64,000 bases of DNA from Thioclava sp. GXIMD4216 (lineage in GTDB: Bacteria > Pseudomonadota > Alphaproteobacteria > Rhodobacterales > Rhodobacteraceae). Both the position numbers and the translations under genes were made by a program. Within the stretch, counting starts at the first letter, position 1. Every line of letters begins with the position of its first letter. The notes under the pieces were generated by a model, which saw only the letters and a program-made list of their open reading frames with translations, made no database searches and was not told the DNA's origin. Location: positions 248,001-312,000 of the forward strand of contig NZ_CP149926.1 of assembly GCF_037949285.1 (NCBI RefSeq). Reading direction: 5' to 3'. Below are positions 35,648 to 44,548 of the stretch, in pieces.

Positions 35648-38600
35648 ATGACCAAAATTTCATCTCCCATCGTTGATCCGGCGCTGGACTTCCAGCAGAT
35701 CGACGCGCTGACGTTGCAACCCGAAGAACCGCTGCTGGACCGCCTGATCGCGCAGGCCGCGCTGGATGAGGGCACGCGGGGCAAGATTGCCGCACGCGGG
35801 GCCGCACTGGTGCGCCGTATCCGCGCCGATAGCCGTCCGGGCCTGATGGAGGTCTTTCTGGCGGAATACGGTCTGTCGACCGAGGAAGGCATTGCGCTGA
35901 TGTGTCTGGCCGAGGCGCTGTTGCGCGTGCCGGATGCCGACACGATGGATGCGCTGATCGAAGACAAGATCGCACCGTCGGATTGGGGCAAGCATCTGGG
36001 CCATTCGGCCTCGCCGCTGGTCAATGCTTCCACGTGGGGCCTGATGCTGACGGGCAAGGTGCTCGATGACCGTCCGCCGGGAATGGCAGGCCATCTGCGC
36101 GGCGCGATCCGCCGTCTGGGCGAGCCGGTGATCCGCAAGGCCGTAAGCCGCGCGATGAAGGAAATGGGCCGCCAGTTCGTACTGGGTGAAACCATCCAGT
36201 CGGCGATGGTGCGCGCCAAGAAGCAGGAAGCCAAGGGCTATTCCTACAGCTATGACATGCTGGGCGAAGCCGCCCGCACCATGAAAGACGCCAAGCGCTA
36301 CGAGGAAGACTACTCGAAAGCGATCGACGCGATTGCCACCAACTGCCGCAAGGGTCACCTTTACGACAACCCCGGCATTTCGGTGAAATTCTCGGCGCTG
36401 CATCCGCGCTACGAGCTTGCCAAGGAAGAGCGCGTGATGGCCGAGCTGGTGCCGGTCGTGCTGCGTCTGGCGCAAAAAGCCGCCAAAGCCGATATGAGCT
36501 TCACCGTCGATGCCGAAGAAGTCGACCGCATGACGCTGTCCTTCAAGGTGATCGAGGCCGTTCTGGCCGATCCGTCGCTGGCAGGCTGGGACGGTTTTGC
36601 CGTGGTGGTGCAGGCCTATGGCCGCCGCTGCACCCCTGCAATCGACTGGCTCTACGATCTGGCGCAGCGCTATGACCGCAAGATCATGGTCCGTCTGGTG
36701 AAAGGCGCCTATTGGGACGCCGAGGTGAAGCGCGCGCAGGTCATGGGCCTCAAGGACTTCCCCGTATTCACCCGCAAAGCCTCGACCGATGTCAGCTACA
36801 TCTCCAATGCCCGCAAGCTTCTCAGCCTGCGCGACCGGATCTACCCGCAATTTGCAGGCCATAATGCGCATACCGTGTCGGCCGTGCTGGAAATGACCGA
36901 AGGCGAAGACCGTCGCAATTTCGAATTCCAGCGTCTGCATGGCATGGGCGAGCGTCTGCATGACCTCGTTCTGGGCGATCACAAGACCCGCTGCCGGATC
37001 TATGCGCCCTGTGGTGCCCACCGCGACCTGCTGGCCTATCTGGTGCGTCGCCTGCTGGAAAACGGCGCGAATTCGAGCTTCGTGAACCAGATCGTGGACG
37101 AGGATGTGACCCCCGAGGAAGTGGCCTCCTGCCCCTTCGCTCAGGTGGAAAGCACCCGCCATGTGGAAAACCCGATCCTGCGCAAACCCGATGCGCTGTT
37201 CGGCGACCGCAAGAACTCGACCGGCTTCGATCTGACCGAACGCGACGCTCTGGCGACCATTGATGCCGCCCGTGCACCGTTCAAGGCCGCCCGTTTCGAG
37301 GCCCGCCCGCTGATCGCAGGCACCGCACAGCCGTTGCCCGTTGTCGAGGCGCTCAACCCCTCGAATGGCGATGTGATCGGTCAGGTCTTCAACGCCTCCA
37401 GCGCCGATGTCGAGACCGCTCTGGCCAATGCCCAACCGTGGGCCGCGTCGGAAACCGAACGCGCCGAGGTTCTTAACCGCGCCGCAGAGCTTTACGAAGC
37501 CCATTACGGCGAAATCTTCGCGGCCCTCGCCCGCGAGGCCGGCAAGATCCAGATCGATGCCGTGGCCGAGCTGCGCGAAGCTGTCGACTTCCTGCATTAC
37601 TACGCCCACAACATCCCGCAAAATGCGCAGGCGCGTGGCCTCTTCACCTGCATCAGCCCGTGGAACTTCCCGCTGGCGATCTTCACCGGTCAGGTGGCCG
37701 CAGCCCTTGCGACCGGCAATGCCGTGCTGGCCAAGCCCGCCGAGCAGACGCCGATCATCGCCACCCTCGCCGTGCAGCTTCTGCATGAGGCAGGCGTGCC
37801 GCGCGAAGCCCTGCAACTGCTGCCGGGGGATGGGGCGACCGTGGGCGCGCGCCTGACCTCGGATGCGCGGATCAATGGCGTGGCCTTCACCGGCTCGACC
37901 GAGACCGCGAAGATCATCCGTCGCGCTATGGCCGACAACATGGACCCCGGCGCGCCGCTGATCGCGGAAACCGGTGGTCTGAACGCCATGATCGTCGATT
38001 CCACCGCCCTGCCGGAACAGGCCGTGCGCGATATCCTCGTCTCGGCCTTCCAATCGGCGGGTCAGCGCTGCTCGGCCCTGCGTTGCCTCTATGTGCAGGA
38101 CGATATCGCCCCCACCATTCAGGAAATGCTGTTTGGCGCGATGGACGAGCTGCTGGTGGACAACCCGTGGGATCTGACCACCGATATCGGTCCGGTCATT
38201 GATGACGAGGCTGCAGGCATCATCCGCGACCACGTGGCAACCGCCCGTGCGCAAGGCCGCGTGCTGAAAGAAATCAGCGCCCCGCAGCAGGGCCATTTCT
38301 GTGCCCCCGTCGCGATCCGTGTGAACGGCATCGAGGATATGAAACGCGAGATTTTCGGCCCCGTGCTGCATATCGCGACCTTCAAATCCGAAGACCTGCA
38401 CAAGGTCATCGACGCGGTCAACGCGACCGGCTACGGGCTGACCTTCGGTCTGCACACCCGTATCGACAACCGCGTGCAGGAAGTCACGGAAAGCATCCAT
38501 TGCGGCAATATCTACGTTAACCGCAACCAGGTGGGCGCGGTCGTGGGCAGCCAGCCTTTCGGTGGCGAAGGGCTTTCGGGCACCGGCCCCAAAGCGGGTG

Positions 38601-39043
38601 GCCCCGAATATCTGTGGCGCTTCACCACTTCGGCACCCTCGGACAAGCCGCAAGAGGCGCGCTCGCTTCCGGGCCCGACCGGTGAATCGAACCGCCTGAC
38701 GCTGCATGTGCGCGAACCGCTCCTGTGCATGGGCCCCAGCGCCGAAGAGGCCCGCAACCAGAAAGCAGCTGTCGAAGCACTGGGCGGCGTGGCCGAAGTG
38801 GCCACCAATATGACGCCGGATGGTCTGACCGCGAAACACGGCATTTCGGGGGCGCTCTACTGGGGCAAACCGGAAGAGGCGCGCAAATACGCGCAGGCCT
38901 TGGCCCGCCGTGAGGGACCGATCCTTGCGCTGATCACCGGCCATCCCGATGTGGGCCATGTCTGGCATGAACGCCATATCTGCATCGATACCACAGCGGC
39001 AGGCGGCAACGCCCAGCTTCTGGCCTCGGCGGGCGCGAAATAA
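35648..39043 (+). CDS. putA: Bifunctional proline dehydrogenase / 1-pyrroline-5-carboxylate dehydrogenase
   Basis: PutA converts proline to glutamate in two steps: a FAD-dependent (beta/alpha)8 barrel oxidises proline, and an NAD-dependent aldehyde dehydrogenase domain finishes the reaction, with channelled intermediate. The 1131-residue product has the barrel over about 150-460 (LVKGAYWDAEVK, DGFAVVVQAYGRR) and the ALDH domain over about 520-1000 with catalytic Glu E774 (ETGGLN) and Cys C808 (GQRCSALR). The ribbon-helix-helix DNA-binding domain of E. coli PutA is absent, consistent with regulation by the divergent Lrp-type gene. GAGG precedes the ATG at 35648; a strong terminator follows. 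Confidence 0.96.
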   Translation: MTKISSPIVDPALDFQQIDALTLQPEEPLLDRLIAQAALDEGTRGKIAARGAALVRRIRADSRPGLMEVFLAEYGLSTEEGIALMCLAEALLRVPDADTMDALIEDKIAPSDWGKHLGHSASPLVNASTWGLMLTGKVLDDRPPGMAGHLRGAIRRLGEPVIRKAVSRAMKEMGRQFVLGETIQSAMVRAKKQEAKGYSYSYDMLGEAARTMKDAKRYEEDYSKAIDAIATNCRKGHLYDNPGISVKFSALHPRYELAKEERVMAELVPVVLRLAQKAAKADMSFTVDAEEVDRMTLSFKVIEAVLADPSLAGWDGFAVVVQAYGRRCTPAIDWLYDLAQRYDRKIMVRLVKGAYWDAEVKRAQVMGLKDFPVFTRKASTDVSYISNARKLLSLRDRIYPQFAGHNAHTVSAVLEMTEGEDRRNFEFQRLHGMGERLHDLVLGDHKTRCRIYAPCGAHRDLLAYLVRRLLENGANSSFVNQIVDEDVTPEEVASCPFAQVESTRHVENPILRKPDALFGDRKNSTGFDLTERDALATIDAARAPFKAARFEARPLIAGTAQPLPVVEALNPSNGDVIGQVFNASSADVETALANAQPWAASETERAEVLNRAAELYEAHYGEIFAALAREAGKIQIDAVAELREAVDFLHYYAHNIPQNAQARGLFTCISPWNFPLAIFTGQVAAALATGNAVLAKPAEQTPIIATLAVQLLHEAGVPREALQLLPGDGATVGARLTSDARINGVAFTGSTETAKIIRRAMADNMDPGAPLIAETGGLNAMIVDSTALPEQAVRDILVSAFQSAGQRCSALRCLYVQDDIAPTIQEMLFGAMDELLVDNPWDLTTDIGPVIDDEAAGIIRDHVATARAQGRVLKEISAPQQGHFCAPVAIRVNGIEDMKREIFGPVLHIATFKSEDLHKVIDAVNATGYGLTFGLHTRIDNRVQEVTESIHCGNIYVNRNQVGAVVGSQPFGGEGLSGTGPKAGGPEYLWRFTTSAPSDKPQEARSLPGPTGESNRLTLHVREPLLCMGPSAEEARNQKAAVEALGGVAEVATNMTPDGLTAKHGISGALYWGKPEEARKYAQALARREGPILALITGHPDVGHVWHERHICIDTTAAGGNAQLLASAGAK

Positions 39044-39066
39044 CCCGTCCGGACCCAGTTCCCCTG

Positions 39067-39099
39067 AATGGCCTCCCCTTGCGGGAGGCCATTTTTATT
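39067..39099 (+). terminator. Terminator after putA
   Basis: AATGGCCTCCC / GGGAGGCCATT is an 11-bp perfect stem with a 5-base loop and a following TTTATT. Confidence 0.92.
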
Positions 39100-39150
39100 G
39101 TGGGCGCGGCATCTTCGCCTATGCTGGTTGGTGAACCGGAGGAAACGCCC

Positions 39151-39531
39151 ATGATCATCGACCAGAATGCCCCGCAAACCGTGAGCTGCCATTGCGGTGC
39201 CGTAAAGCTGCAAATCCGTCTGGCAGACGGGCTGCGCACAGCGCGGCGCTGCGATTGCTCGTTCTGTCGCAGGCGCGGGGCGGCGGCTGTTACGGTGAAA
39301 CTGGAGGATCTGGAGATCACGCAGGGCGAAGAGAACCTGACCGTCTATCAGTTCAACACCAAGACGGCGGTGCATTACTTCTGCAAGACCTGCGGGATTT
39401 ACACCCATCACCGCCGCCGCTCGGACCCGACCCAATATGGTGTGAACCTTGGTGCCATCGAGGGCGTGAACCCCCGTGACTGGGAGCCTGTCAAATGGGT
39501 CGACGGGGTCTCGCACCCCTCTGACAGATGA
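39151..39531 (+). CDS. GFA family protein (glutathione-dependent formaldehyde-activating enzyme/CENP-V fold)
   Basis: A 126-residue small zinc protein. The family pattern SCHCGAVKLQ, then CDCSFCRRRG, then YFCKTCGIYTHHRRRS supplies the CxC/CxxC zinc ligands of the GFA/CENP-V fold, found in glutathione-linked aldehyde and other enzymes. The true substrate of such stand-alone members is mostly unknown. CGGAGG precedes the ATG at 39151. It overlaps the next gene by four bases, so it is coupled to the WYL regulator. Confidence 0.9.
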   Translation: MIIDQNAPQTVSCHCGAVKLQIRLADGLRTARRCDCSFCRRRGAAAVTVKLEDLEITQGEENLTVYQFNTKTAVHYFCKTCGIYTHHRRRSDPTQYGVNLGAIEGVNPRDWEPVKWVDGVSHPSDR

Positions 39532-40214
39532 GCCGTTCCGAACGGCTGCTGCAGCTTCTGGACATCCTGCGCCGCCATCGCCATCCGGTGACGGGGGCCG
39601 CTTTGGCGCAGGAACTCGGGGTAAGCCTGCGCACGCTCTACCGCGATATTGCCACCTTGCAGGGGCAAGGCGCCCCGATCGAGGGCGAGGCCGGTCTGGG
39701 CTATGTGCTGCGCGAAGGCTTTCTGCTGCCGCCGCTGACCTTTCCGGTCGAAGAGCTTGAGGCGCTTGTTGTTGGCACCCGCTGGCTGGCCAGCAAGGGC
39801 GACAGCGATCTGGCGCAGGCGGCGGAAAGCGCGCTGGCGCGGCTGCGCGCGGTGGTGCCCGCTGCCCTGCGCGACGAGATGGACCTGACCACGCTGGTGG
39901 TGGGCGGCCCGCGCCCTGCCCCCGATCAGGTGGCCTCGCGCGCGCTGCGGGCGGCCATCCGCCAGCAACAGAAGCTGCGCATTACCTATCGCACGGGCGA
40001 GGGTACCCTGTCGGAGCGCGTGATCTGGCCCGTGGCGCTGGCATTTTTTGACCAGGCGCGGGTGCTTCTGGGCTGGTGCGAGCTGCGCGGCGATTTCCGC
40101 AGTTTCCGCACCGACCGAATATCGGAAGCACTCCCCACGGGCGAGACCTACCGTCCCCCGCGCAAGAAGCTGTTCGATGACTGGCGGCGCGCGCAGGGGC
40201 TGCTTGGCTGCTGA
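39528..40214 (+). CDS. WYL-domain transcriptional regulator (YafY type)
   Basis: A 228-residue regulator with an N-terminal DeoR-like helix-turn-helix (RSERLLQLLDILRRHRHPVTGAALAQELGVSLRTLYRDIATL) and a C-terminal WYL-type ligand or nucleic acid-sensing domain (about 135-205). Stand-alone YafY proteins often regulate adjoining stress or VOC genes. Its start overlaps the GFA gene by four bases and a VOC protein follows 55 bases later on the same strand, so these three may be one regulated unit. Confidence 0.9.
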   Translation: MSRSERLLQLLDILRRHRHPVTGAALAQELGVSLRTLYRDIATLQGQGAPIEGEAGLGYVLREGFLLPPLTFPVEELEALVVGTRWLASKGDSDLAQAAESALARLRAVVPAALRDEMDLTTLVVGGPRPAPDQVASRALRAAIRQQQKLRITYRTGEGTLSERVIWPVALAFFDQARVLLGWCELRGDFRSFRTDRISEALPTGETYRPPRKKLFDDWRRAQGLLGC

Positions 40215-40269
40215 CAGAAACTGACACAGGGGCACGCTAGAGAGGGGGCATCATGAAAAGGAGCACCCC

Positions 40270-40626
40270 ATGACCCAGACCACTCTCTTTCTGTATGTTG
40301 CGGATATCGCACGGTCCTGTACCTTCTACGAAGCGGCTTTCGGGCAGGCACCGCTTGAAAGGATGGACCAGTTCGCGCTGTTCAAACTGCCCGACGGGCA
40401 AGCCCTTGGGCTTTGGCAGAAGGATCATGTGACACCGGCTGCCACGGGAGCTGCCGGGGGCTGCGAGATCGGCTTCAAGCTGGCCCAAGGCGAGGTCGAC
40501 ACGCAGTTTGACCAGTGGAAAGCACTAGGTCCGGTCCTGATGGAGCCGACCGACCTACCCTTTGGCCGCAGCTTCGTGATTGCCGACCCCGACGGGCACC
40601 GGCTGCGGCCCTATGCTATGGGCTGA
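40270..40626 (+). CDS. VOC (glyoxalase/bleomycin-resistance fold) protein
   Basis: A 118-residue single VOC module: LFLYVADIARSCTFYEAAFGQAPLERMDQFALF at the start and the closing PFGRSFVIADPDGHRLRPYAMG. The fold binds a metal and a small substrate (glyoxalase I, dioxygenases, antibiotic-binding proteins); two modules or a dimer would be needed for an active site. AAAGGAGC precedes the ATG. The stop abuts the convergent DksA-type gene. The substrate cannot be inferred. Confidence 0.88.
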   Translation: MTQTTLFLYVADIARSCTFYEAAFGQAPLERMDQFALFKLPDGQALGLWQKDHVTPAATGAAGGCEIGFKLAQGEVDTQFDQWKALGPVLMEPTDLPFGRSFVIADPDGHRLRPYAMG

Positions 40627-40896
40627 TCACTTCAGCAGACTGTCTTTCGACGCGCGGCGGTTCATTCCGCCGCGATTTGCATGACGGCTGTCATGGCCGC
40701 CCTGACAGTCCACACATAGCTTCACCCCCGGAATCGCCTTGCGCCGCGCCTCGGGGATCGGCTCGTCACAGTCCACGCAGAACTCGGCGCTTTCGCCCGT
40801 GGGGCCACGGCGCTGGCGCATACGGGCCAGTTCATCCTGAACCGAGGCTTCGATCTGTTCGTTCACGGCCCCGTCGCGGGCCCAACCTCCTGCCAT
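40627..40896 (-). CDS. DksA/TraR C4-type zinc finger protein
   Basis: An 89-residue YbiI-like protein with the C4 finger: FCVDCDEPIPEARRKAIPGVKLCVDCQ. It lacks the long coiled-coil tip that lets DksA work with ppGpp on RNA polymerase, so it may bind RNA polymerase differently. The start at 40896 has an ideal AGGAGG ribosome site; in-frame extension further upstream lacks one. It is convergent with the VOC gene (stop codons adjacent), and pheT follows downstream on the same strand, after a terminator. Confidence 0.9.
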   Translation of the reverse strand: MAGGWARDGAVNEQIEASVQDELARMRQRRGPTGESAEFCVDCDEPIPEARRKAIPGVKLCVDCQGGHDSRHANRGGMNRRASKDSLLK

Positions 40897-40974
40897 AGCG
40901 CACCTCCTGTTTCCAAGATGGGCAGCATAGGCGCACGGCACAAGCCCGTTGGTCGCCAAGCGGCATTCTGACAT

Positions 40975-41007
40975 AGAAAAACGCCCCCGCGGGTGGCAGG
41001 GGCGTTT
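40975..41007 (-). terminator. Terminator after pheT
   Basis: On the minus strand AAACGCCCC / GGGGCGTTT forms a 9-bp stem with an 11-base loop containing a second pairing, followed by TTTTT. It ends the pheS-pheT unit. Confidence 0.82.
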
Positions 41008-41027
41008 GGTCAATGTTGCAAAAAGGA

Positions 41028-43436
41028 TCAGCTGCGCAGGCTGCCCTTGGTCGCCTTGGTGACCTTGTCGATGATCTTGGCAGAGACCGCCTCGATATCC
41101 TTATCGGTCAGCGTCTTGTCCCGCGGTTGCAGGCGGACGCTGAGCGCGATGGACTTCTTGCCCGCACCCATCTGCTCTTCCGCTTTCGGGCCGGTGAACT
41201 GGTCGAAGACATTCACTGCCTCGATCAGCGCCTTATCCGCGCCCAAGGCGGCATTTACGGCGGTCAGCACCTCGGTCTTGGCATCGACGACAAAGGCGAA
41301 GTCACGCTCGACCGCTTGCAGGTCGGACATTTCCAGCGCCGGACGCGACGGGCCCTTGGCTTTCGGGAAGGGCACATTTTCCAGCCAGATGGTGAAGGCC
41401 ACCGCCGGACCTTTCACGCCCATCTCACGCAGGACCTTGGGGTGGATCTCGCCAAAGGCACACAGCTTGTTCGGACCCAGCGCCATCACACCCGAGCGAC
41501 CGGGGTGCCACCAGCCATCCAGCTTGCGGTTGATCTGCATCCGCACAGGCGCACCGATCGCCGACAGAATGACCTCGGCATCGGCCTTGGCGTCATACAG
41601 GTCCACCGGACGGCGCGAGCCATAGGGGTCACGCGGGGCGATCTGGCCGACCAGAAGGCCGGTTGCCTGCAGATGCTGCTCGCCCGGCTCACCGCCGGTG
41701 AAGGCCGGACCGACCTCGAAAAGCGCCAGATCGCCCGCGCCGCGTGCCTGATTGCGGCTGGCGGCTTGCAGAAGGCCCGGCAGAAGATCGGGGCGCAGAT
41801 GGGTCATTTCCGAGGAAATCGGGTTCTGCAGCTTGGTCGCATCCGCGCCGCCGCCGAACAGCGTGGCCGAGGCGGCATCGATGAAGCTATAGGTCACGCA
41901 TTCATTATAGCCCGCGCCCGCAATGGTGCGACGCGCCATTTTCTCGCGGCGCTGCACCGGCGTGAGGATCGCCCCCGGAACGCCCGCGGTCTCGCGCGCC
42001 ATCGGCTTGCCTTCCAGCTGCGCGAGCGAAGCGATACGCGCCACTTCCTCGACCAGATCGGCCTCGCCCAGAATATCGGGACGCCAGCTGGGCGGGGTCG
42101 CCATATCGCCGTCCAGCGTGAAGCCAAGCGCCTCAAGCGTTGCGCGTTGGGTCGCCTCGGGGATCTCCATGCCCACAAGGCTGATCACGCGGGCGGGGTC
42201 GAGCTTATAGGCGCGGTCCACCTGCGGCATGGCACCATCGGACACCACATGAGACGCCTCGCCGCCGCAAAGGTCCAGCACCATCTGCGTCGCCAGCTCC
42301 AGCCCGTCCAGCGTGAAGGCCGGATCAACGCCACGTTCAAACCGGTAGCGCGCATCCGAATTGATCTTCAGCGCACGGCCCGTGGCTGCCACGGTGATCG
42401 GGTCCCAATAGGCGGATTCAAGGAAGACATCGACGGTGTCAGCCTCGGCACCCGAAGCAGAGCCGCCCATGATACCGGCAAGGCTTTCGACGCCATTGTC
42501 ATCGACGATCACCATCTGGCCTTCGCGCAGGGTGTAGGTTTTCTCGTCGAGCGCGGCGAAGCTTTCGCCGCCTTTGGCGGGCTCGATACGCAGACCACCG
42601 GCCACTTTGGCGGCATCAAACACATGCAGCGGGCGGTTCAGGTCGAAGGTGAAGTAATTGGTGATATCCACCAGCGCCGAGATCGGACGCAGGCCAATCG
42701 CCTCAAGACGCTTTTTCAGCCACTCGGGGCTTTCGCCGTTTTTCACACCACGGATCACGCGGCCCGCGAAATAGGGGCAACCCTTGGCCTTCAGGCCCGC
42801 GTCGATGGACACAGACACAGGGCTGTCGAAGCTGCCCGCAACCGGCGTGACCGCCAGCGGCTTCAGCTTACCCAGACCCCGCGCCGCCAGATCGCGCGCG
42901 ATACCACGCACGCCCAAAGCATCGGGGCGGTTCGGGGTGATCGCGATATCGATGACCGGATCAACAGCGGCAGGGTTATTCTCGGCCAGCCAATCGACAA
43001 ACTTCTGGCCAACCTCGCCCGAGGGCAGTTCGATGATGCCGTTATGCTCATCCGACAGTTCCAGCTCGCGCTCGGAGGCCATCATGCCGAAGCTTTCCAC
43101 GCCGCGGATCTTGCCGACCGACAGGGTCACATCAAGGCCGGGCACATAATCGCCGGGCTTGGCCAGAACAACGGTGATGCCTTCGCGGGCATTGGGCGCG
43201 CCACAGACGATCTGCGTCTCGCCCTCATCGGTGGCCACACGGCAGACGCGCAGACGGTCGGCGTCGGGGTGGCTCTCGGCATGGACCACTTTGGCGATGG
43301 TAAAGCTGGCCAGCTTGGAGGCGGGGTCAATGACCTCTTCGACCTCAAGTCCCAGATCGGTCAGCGCATAGAGGATCTCGTCAAGGCTTGCCTCGGTGTC
43401 CAGATGCTCTTTCAGCCAGCTCAGCGTGAATTTCAT
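41028..43436 (-). CDS. pheT: Phenylalanyl-tRNA synthetase beta subunit
   Basis: The beta subunit of the (alpha-beta)2 PheRS carries the editing and tRNA-binding domains. The 802-residue length fits: an N-terminal tRNA-binding OB domain (MKFTLSWLKEHLDTEASLDEI), B3/B4 editing core (NRPDALGVRGIARDL), B5, a core catalytic-like domain, and the C-terminal ferredoxin-like anticodon-binding domain ending EAVSAKIIDKVTKATKGSL. Two small membrane-protein genes separate it from pheS on the same strand, so the subunits are not contiguous as they are in E. coli. Confidence 0.97.
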   Translation of the reverse strand: MKFTLSWLKEHLDTEASLDEILYALTDLGLEVEEVIDPASKLASFTIAKVVHAESHPDADRLRVCRVATDEGETQIVCGAPNAREGITVVLAKPGDYVPGLDVTLSVGKIRGVESFGMMASERELELSDEHNGIIELPSGEVGQKFVDWLAENNPAAVDPVIDIAITPNRPDALGVRGIARDLAARGLGKLKPLAVTPVAGSFDSPVSVSIDAGLKAKGCPYFAGRVIRGVKNGESPEWLKKRLEAIGLRPISALVDITNYFTFDLNRPLHVFDAAKVAGGLRIEPAKGGESFAALDEKTYTLREGQMVIVDDNGVESLAGIMGGSASGAEADTVDVFLESAYWDPITVAATGRALKINSDARYRFERGVDPAFTLDGLELATQMVLDLCGGEASHVVSDGAMPQVDRAYKLDPARVISLVGMEIPEATQRATLEALGFTLDGDMATPPSWRPDILGEADLVEEVARIASLAQLEGKPMARETAGVPGAILTPVQRREKMARRTIAGAGYNECVTYSFIDAASATLFGGGADATKLQNPISSEMTHLRPDLLPGLLQAASRNQARGAGDLALFEVGPAFTGGEPGEQHLQATGLLVGQIAPRDPYGSRRPVDLYDAKADAEVILSAIGAPVRMQINRKLDGWWHPGRSGVMALGPNKLCAFGEIHPKVLREMGVKGPAVAFTIWLENVPFPKAKGPSRPALEMSDLQAVERDFAFVVDAKTEVLTAVNAALGADKALIEAVNVFDQFTGPKAEEQMGAGKKSIALSVRLQPRDKTLTDKDIEAVSAKIIDKVTKATKGSLRS

Positions 43437-43508
43437 GGGTCAACCCTTCGTCTATTCCCCCTACGGGATGCGGGCCTGTCCTAGCGGATAAGGGACCGGA
43501 TGGGAAGG

Positions 43509-43802
43509 TCACTCCTGCCGCTTCGCGACATCCTTTGCATCCCCCATCTGCAAAAGCCGGATTTCCCGCACCAGACGGATCGTCGGCTTGGCTGCAAAGA
43601 GGATCGAGCCGATCAGAAACAGCCATGTGCCGGGGATCATCCATGCGTCAAAGAAGAACATGATCGACCCCACCACAAAGCAAACGGCCGCCCCGAAATC
43701 GACCAATGTATAGGCGAGTTCATAGGCGGCATAAAGCTTGCGCTTTTCGTCGGAATCACCACGTTGGTCGCGGTGAAACAAGGGTTTTCCTGAAATCCGC
43801 AT
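43509..43802 (-). CDS. YrhK-domain small membrane protein
   Basis: A 97-residue protein with two transmembrane helices (about residues 26-50 and 54-72) flanked by basic segments, matching the YrhK domain pattern (YELAYTLVDFGAAVCFVVGSIMFFFDAW then GTWLFLIGSILFAAKPTIRLVREI). YrhK proteins are small membrane proteins of unknown function. It lies between the preceding membrane-protein gene and pheT, nine bases after the former, on the pheS-pheT strand. Confidence 0.85.
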   Translation of the reverse strand: MRISGKPLFHRDQRGDSDEKRKLYAAYELAYTLVDFGAAVCFVVGSIMFFFDAWMIPGTWLFLIGSILFAAKPTIRLVREIRLLQMGDAKDVAKRQE

Positions 43803-43811
43803 AAGCCTCTT

Positions 43812-44309
43812 TCAGTGTGCGTGCTCTTCTGCCCCGCTGGTGGCGGCCCGGACGACCGACCGGAAGATCACGCTGACCAGAACGACCACCAGCTCGACAA
43901 AAATGAGGCTGAGCATGTCGAAATTCCAGCCGAAAGACCCCATCATGACACCAAAGACCACATGCATCGCGGCCACGACAAACATCACGACATCGTATTT
44001 CATGCCCAGATCGTAATTACGCTCGTTCATCGTCTGGCGCGTGTCCGCCCATGCAATAACCAGCGTGATGCAGATCCCCGTGGCAAAGGCCATATAGCTT
44101 GCCAGAGGCATAACGCGGTCCACCCCGATGGCCAGCAGGAAGACAAACAGGATTGCACCGCCAAGGCTTGCCACACCAATGCGGGTGATCCCCGCCTCGT
44201 AATCCTCGTCCCGCGCGCGCGTCGTCCCCTTGCCCCAGACATATAGCTGACCCACAAGGCTGACCGCGCAGCCCAATACCATCAGAAAAATCAACCCACC
44301 CCAGCTCAT
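43812..44309 (-). CDS. Polytopic membrane protein of unknown function
   Basis: A 165-residue integral membrane protein with about five predicted helices: about residues 2-22 (WGGLIFLMVLGCAVSLVGQLYVWG), 45-65, 70-88, 105-123 and 130-150, and an acidic, His-ending tail EEHAH. The start at 44309 follows GGAGGG at five bases; the in-frame upstream sequence has no ribosome site. I do not recognise the family. It is followed nine bases later by the YrhK gene, so the two are probably made together, between pheS and pheT. Confidence 0.8.
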   Translation of the reverse strand: MSWGGLIFLMVLGCAVSLVGQLYVWGKGTTRARDEDYEAGITRIGVASLGGAILFVFLLAIGVDRVMPLASYMAFATGICITLVIAWADTRQTMNERNYDLGMKYDVVMFVVAAMHVVFGVMMGSFGWNFDMLSLIFVELVVVLVSVIFRSVVRAATSGAEEHAH

Positions 44310-44493
44310 GAGATCCCTCCGGTTCCTACGATTTATCTCTGCCAGCATTCTTACCCGCCCCGCGCCAAACGGCCACCCACTTGGCGGGAAGTTGATGAGC
44401 AAGATCTTAATGTCGCAGCGAAAGATCAGCGGCCCGCCGCCAGATGCCCATTTTTTCAGCACACCATTCCAGCCTTCCTCTGCCGCCAAATGC

Positions 44494-44519
44494 AAAACGC
44501 CGCCCCTCGGGGGCGGCGT
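44494..44519 (-). terminator. Terminator after pheS
   Basis: On the minus strand a 10-bp stem (ACGCCGCCCC / GGGGCGGCGT, 3-base loop) followed by TTTT. It lies 30 bases past pheS, so the membrane-protein genes and pheT may need their own promoter. Confidence 0.82.
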
Positions 44520-44548
44520 CTTTGCGGTCTGCATCTTGGCAGGCAGGC

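Noticed and set aside
35660..38977. 1105-codon open frame antisense to putA
   Set aside because: PutA has clear catalytic motifs on the plus strand; the antisense product has low-complexity composition and no ribosome site.
41013..43484. 823-codon open frame antisense to pheT
   Set aside because: Shadow of a conserved synthetase gene; no motif, composition skewed to Arg/His/Gly.
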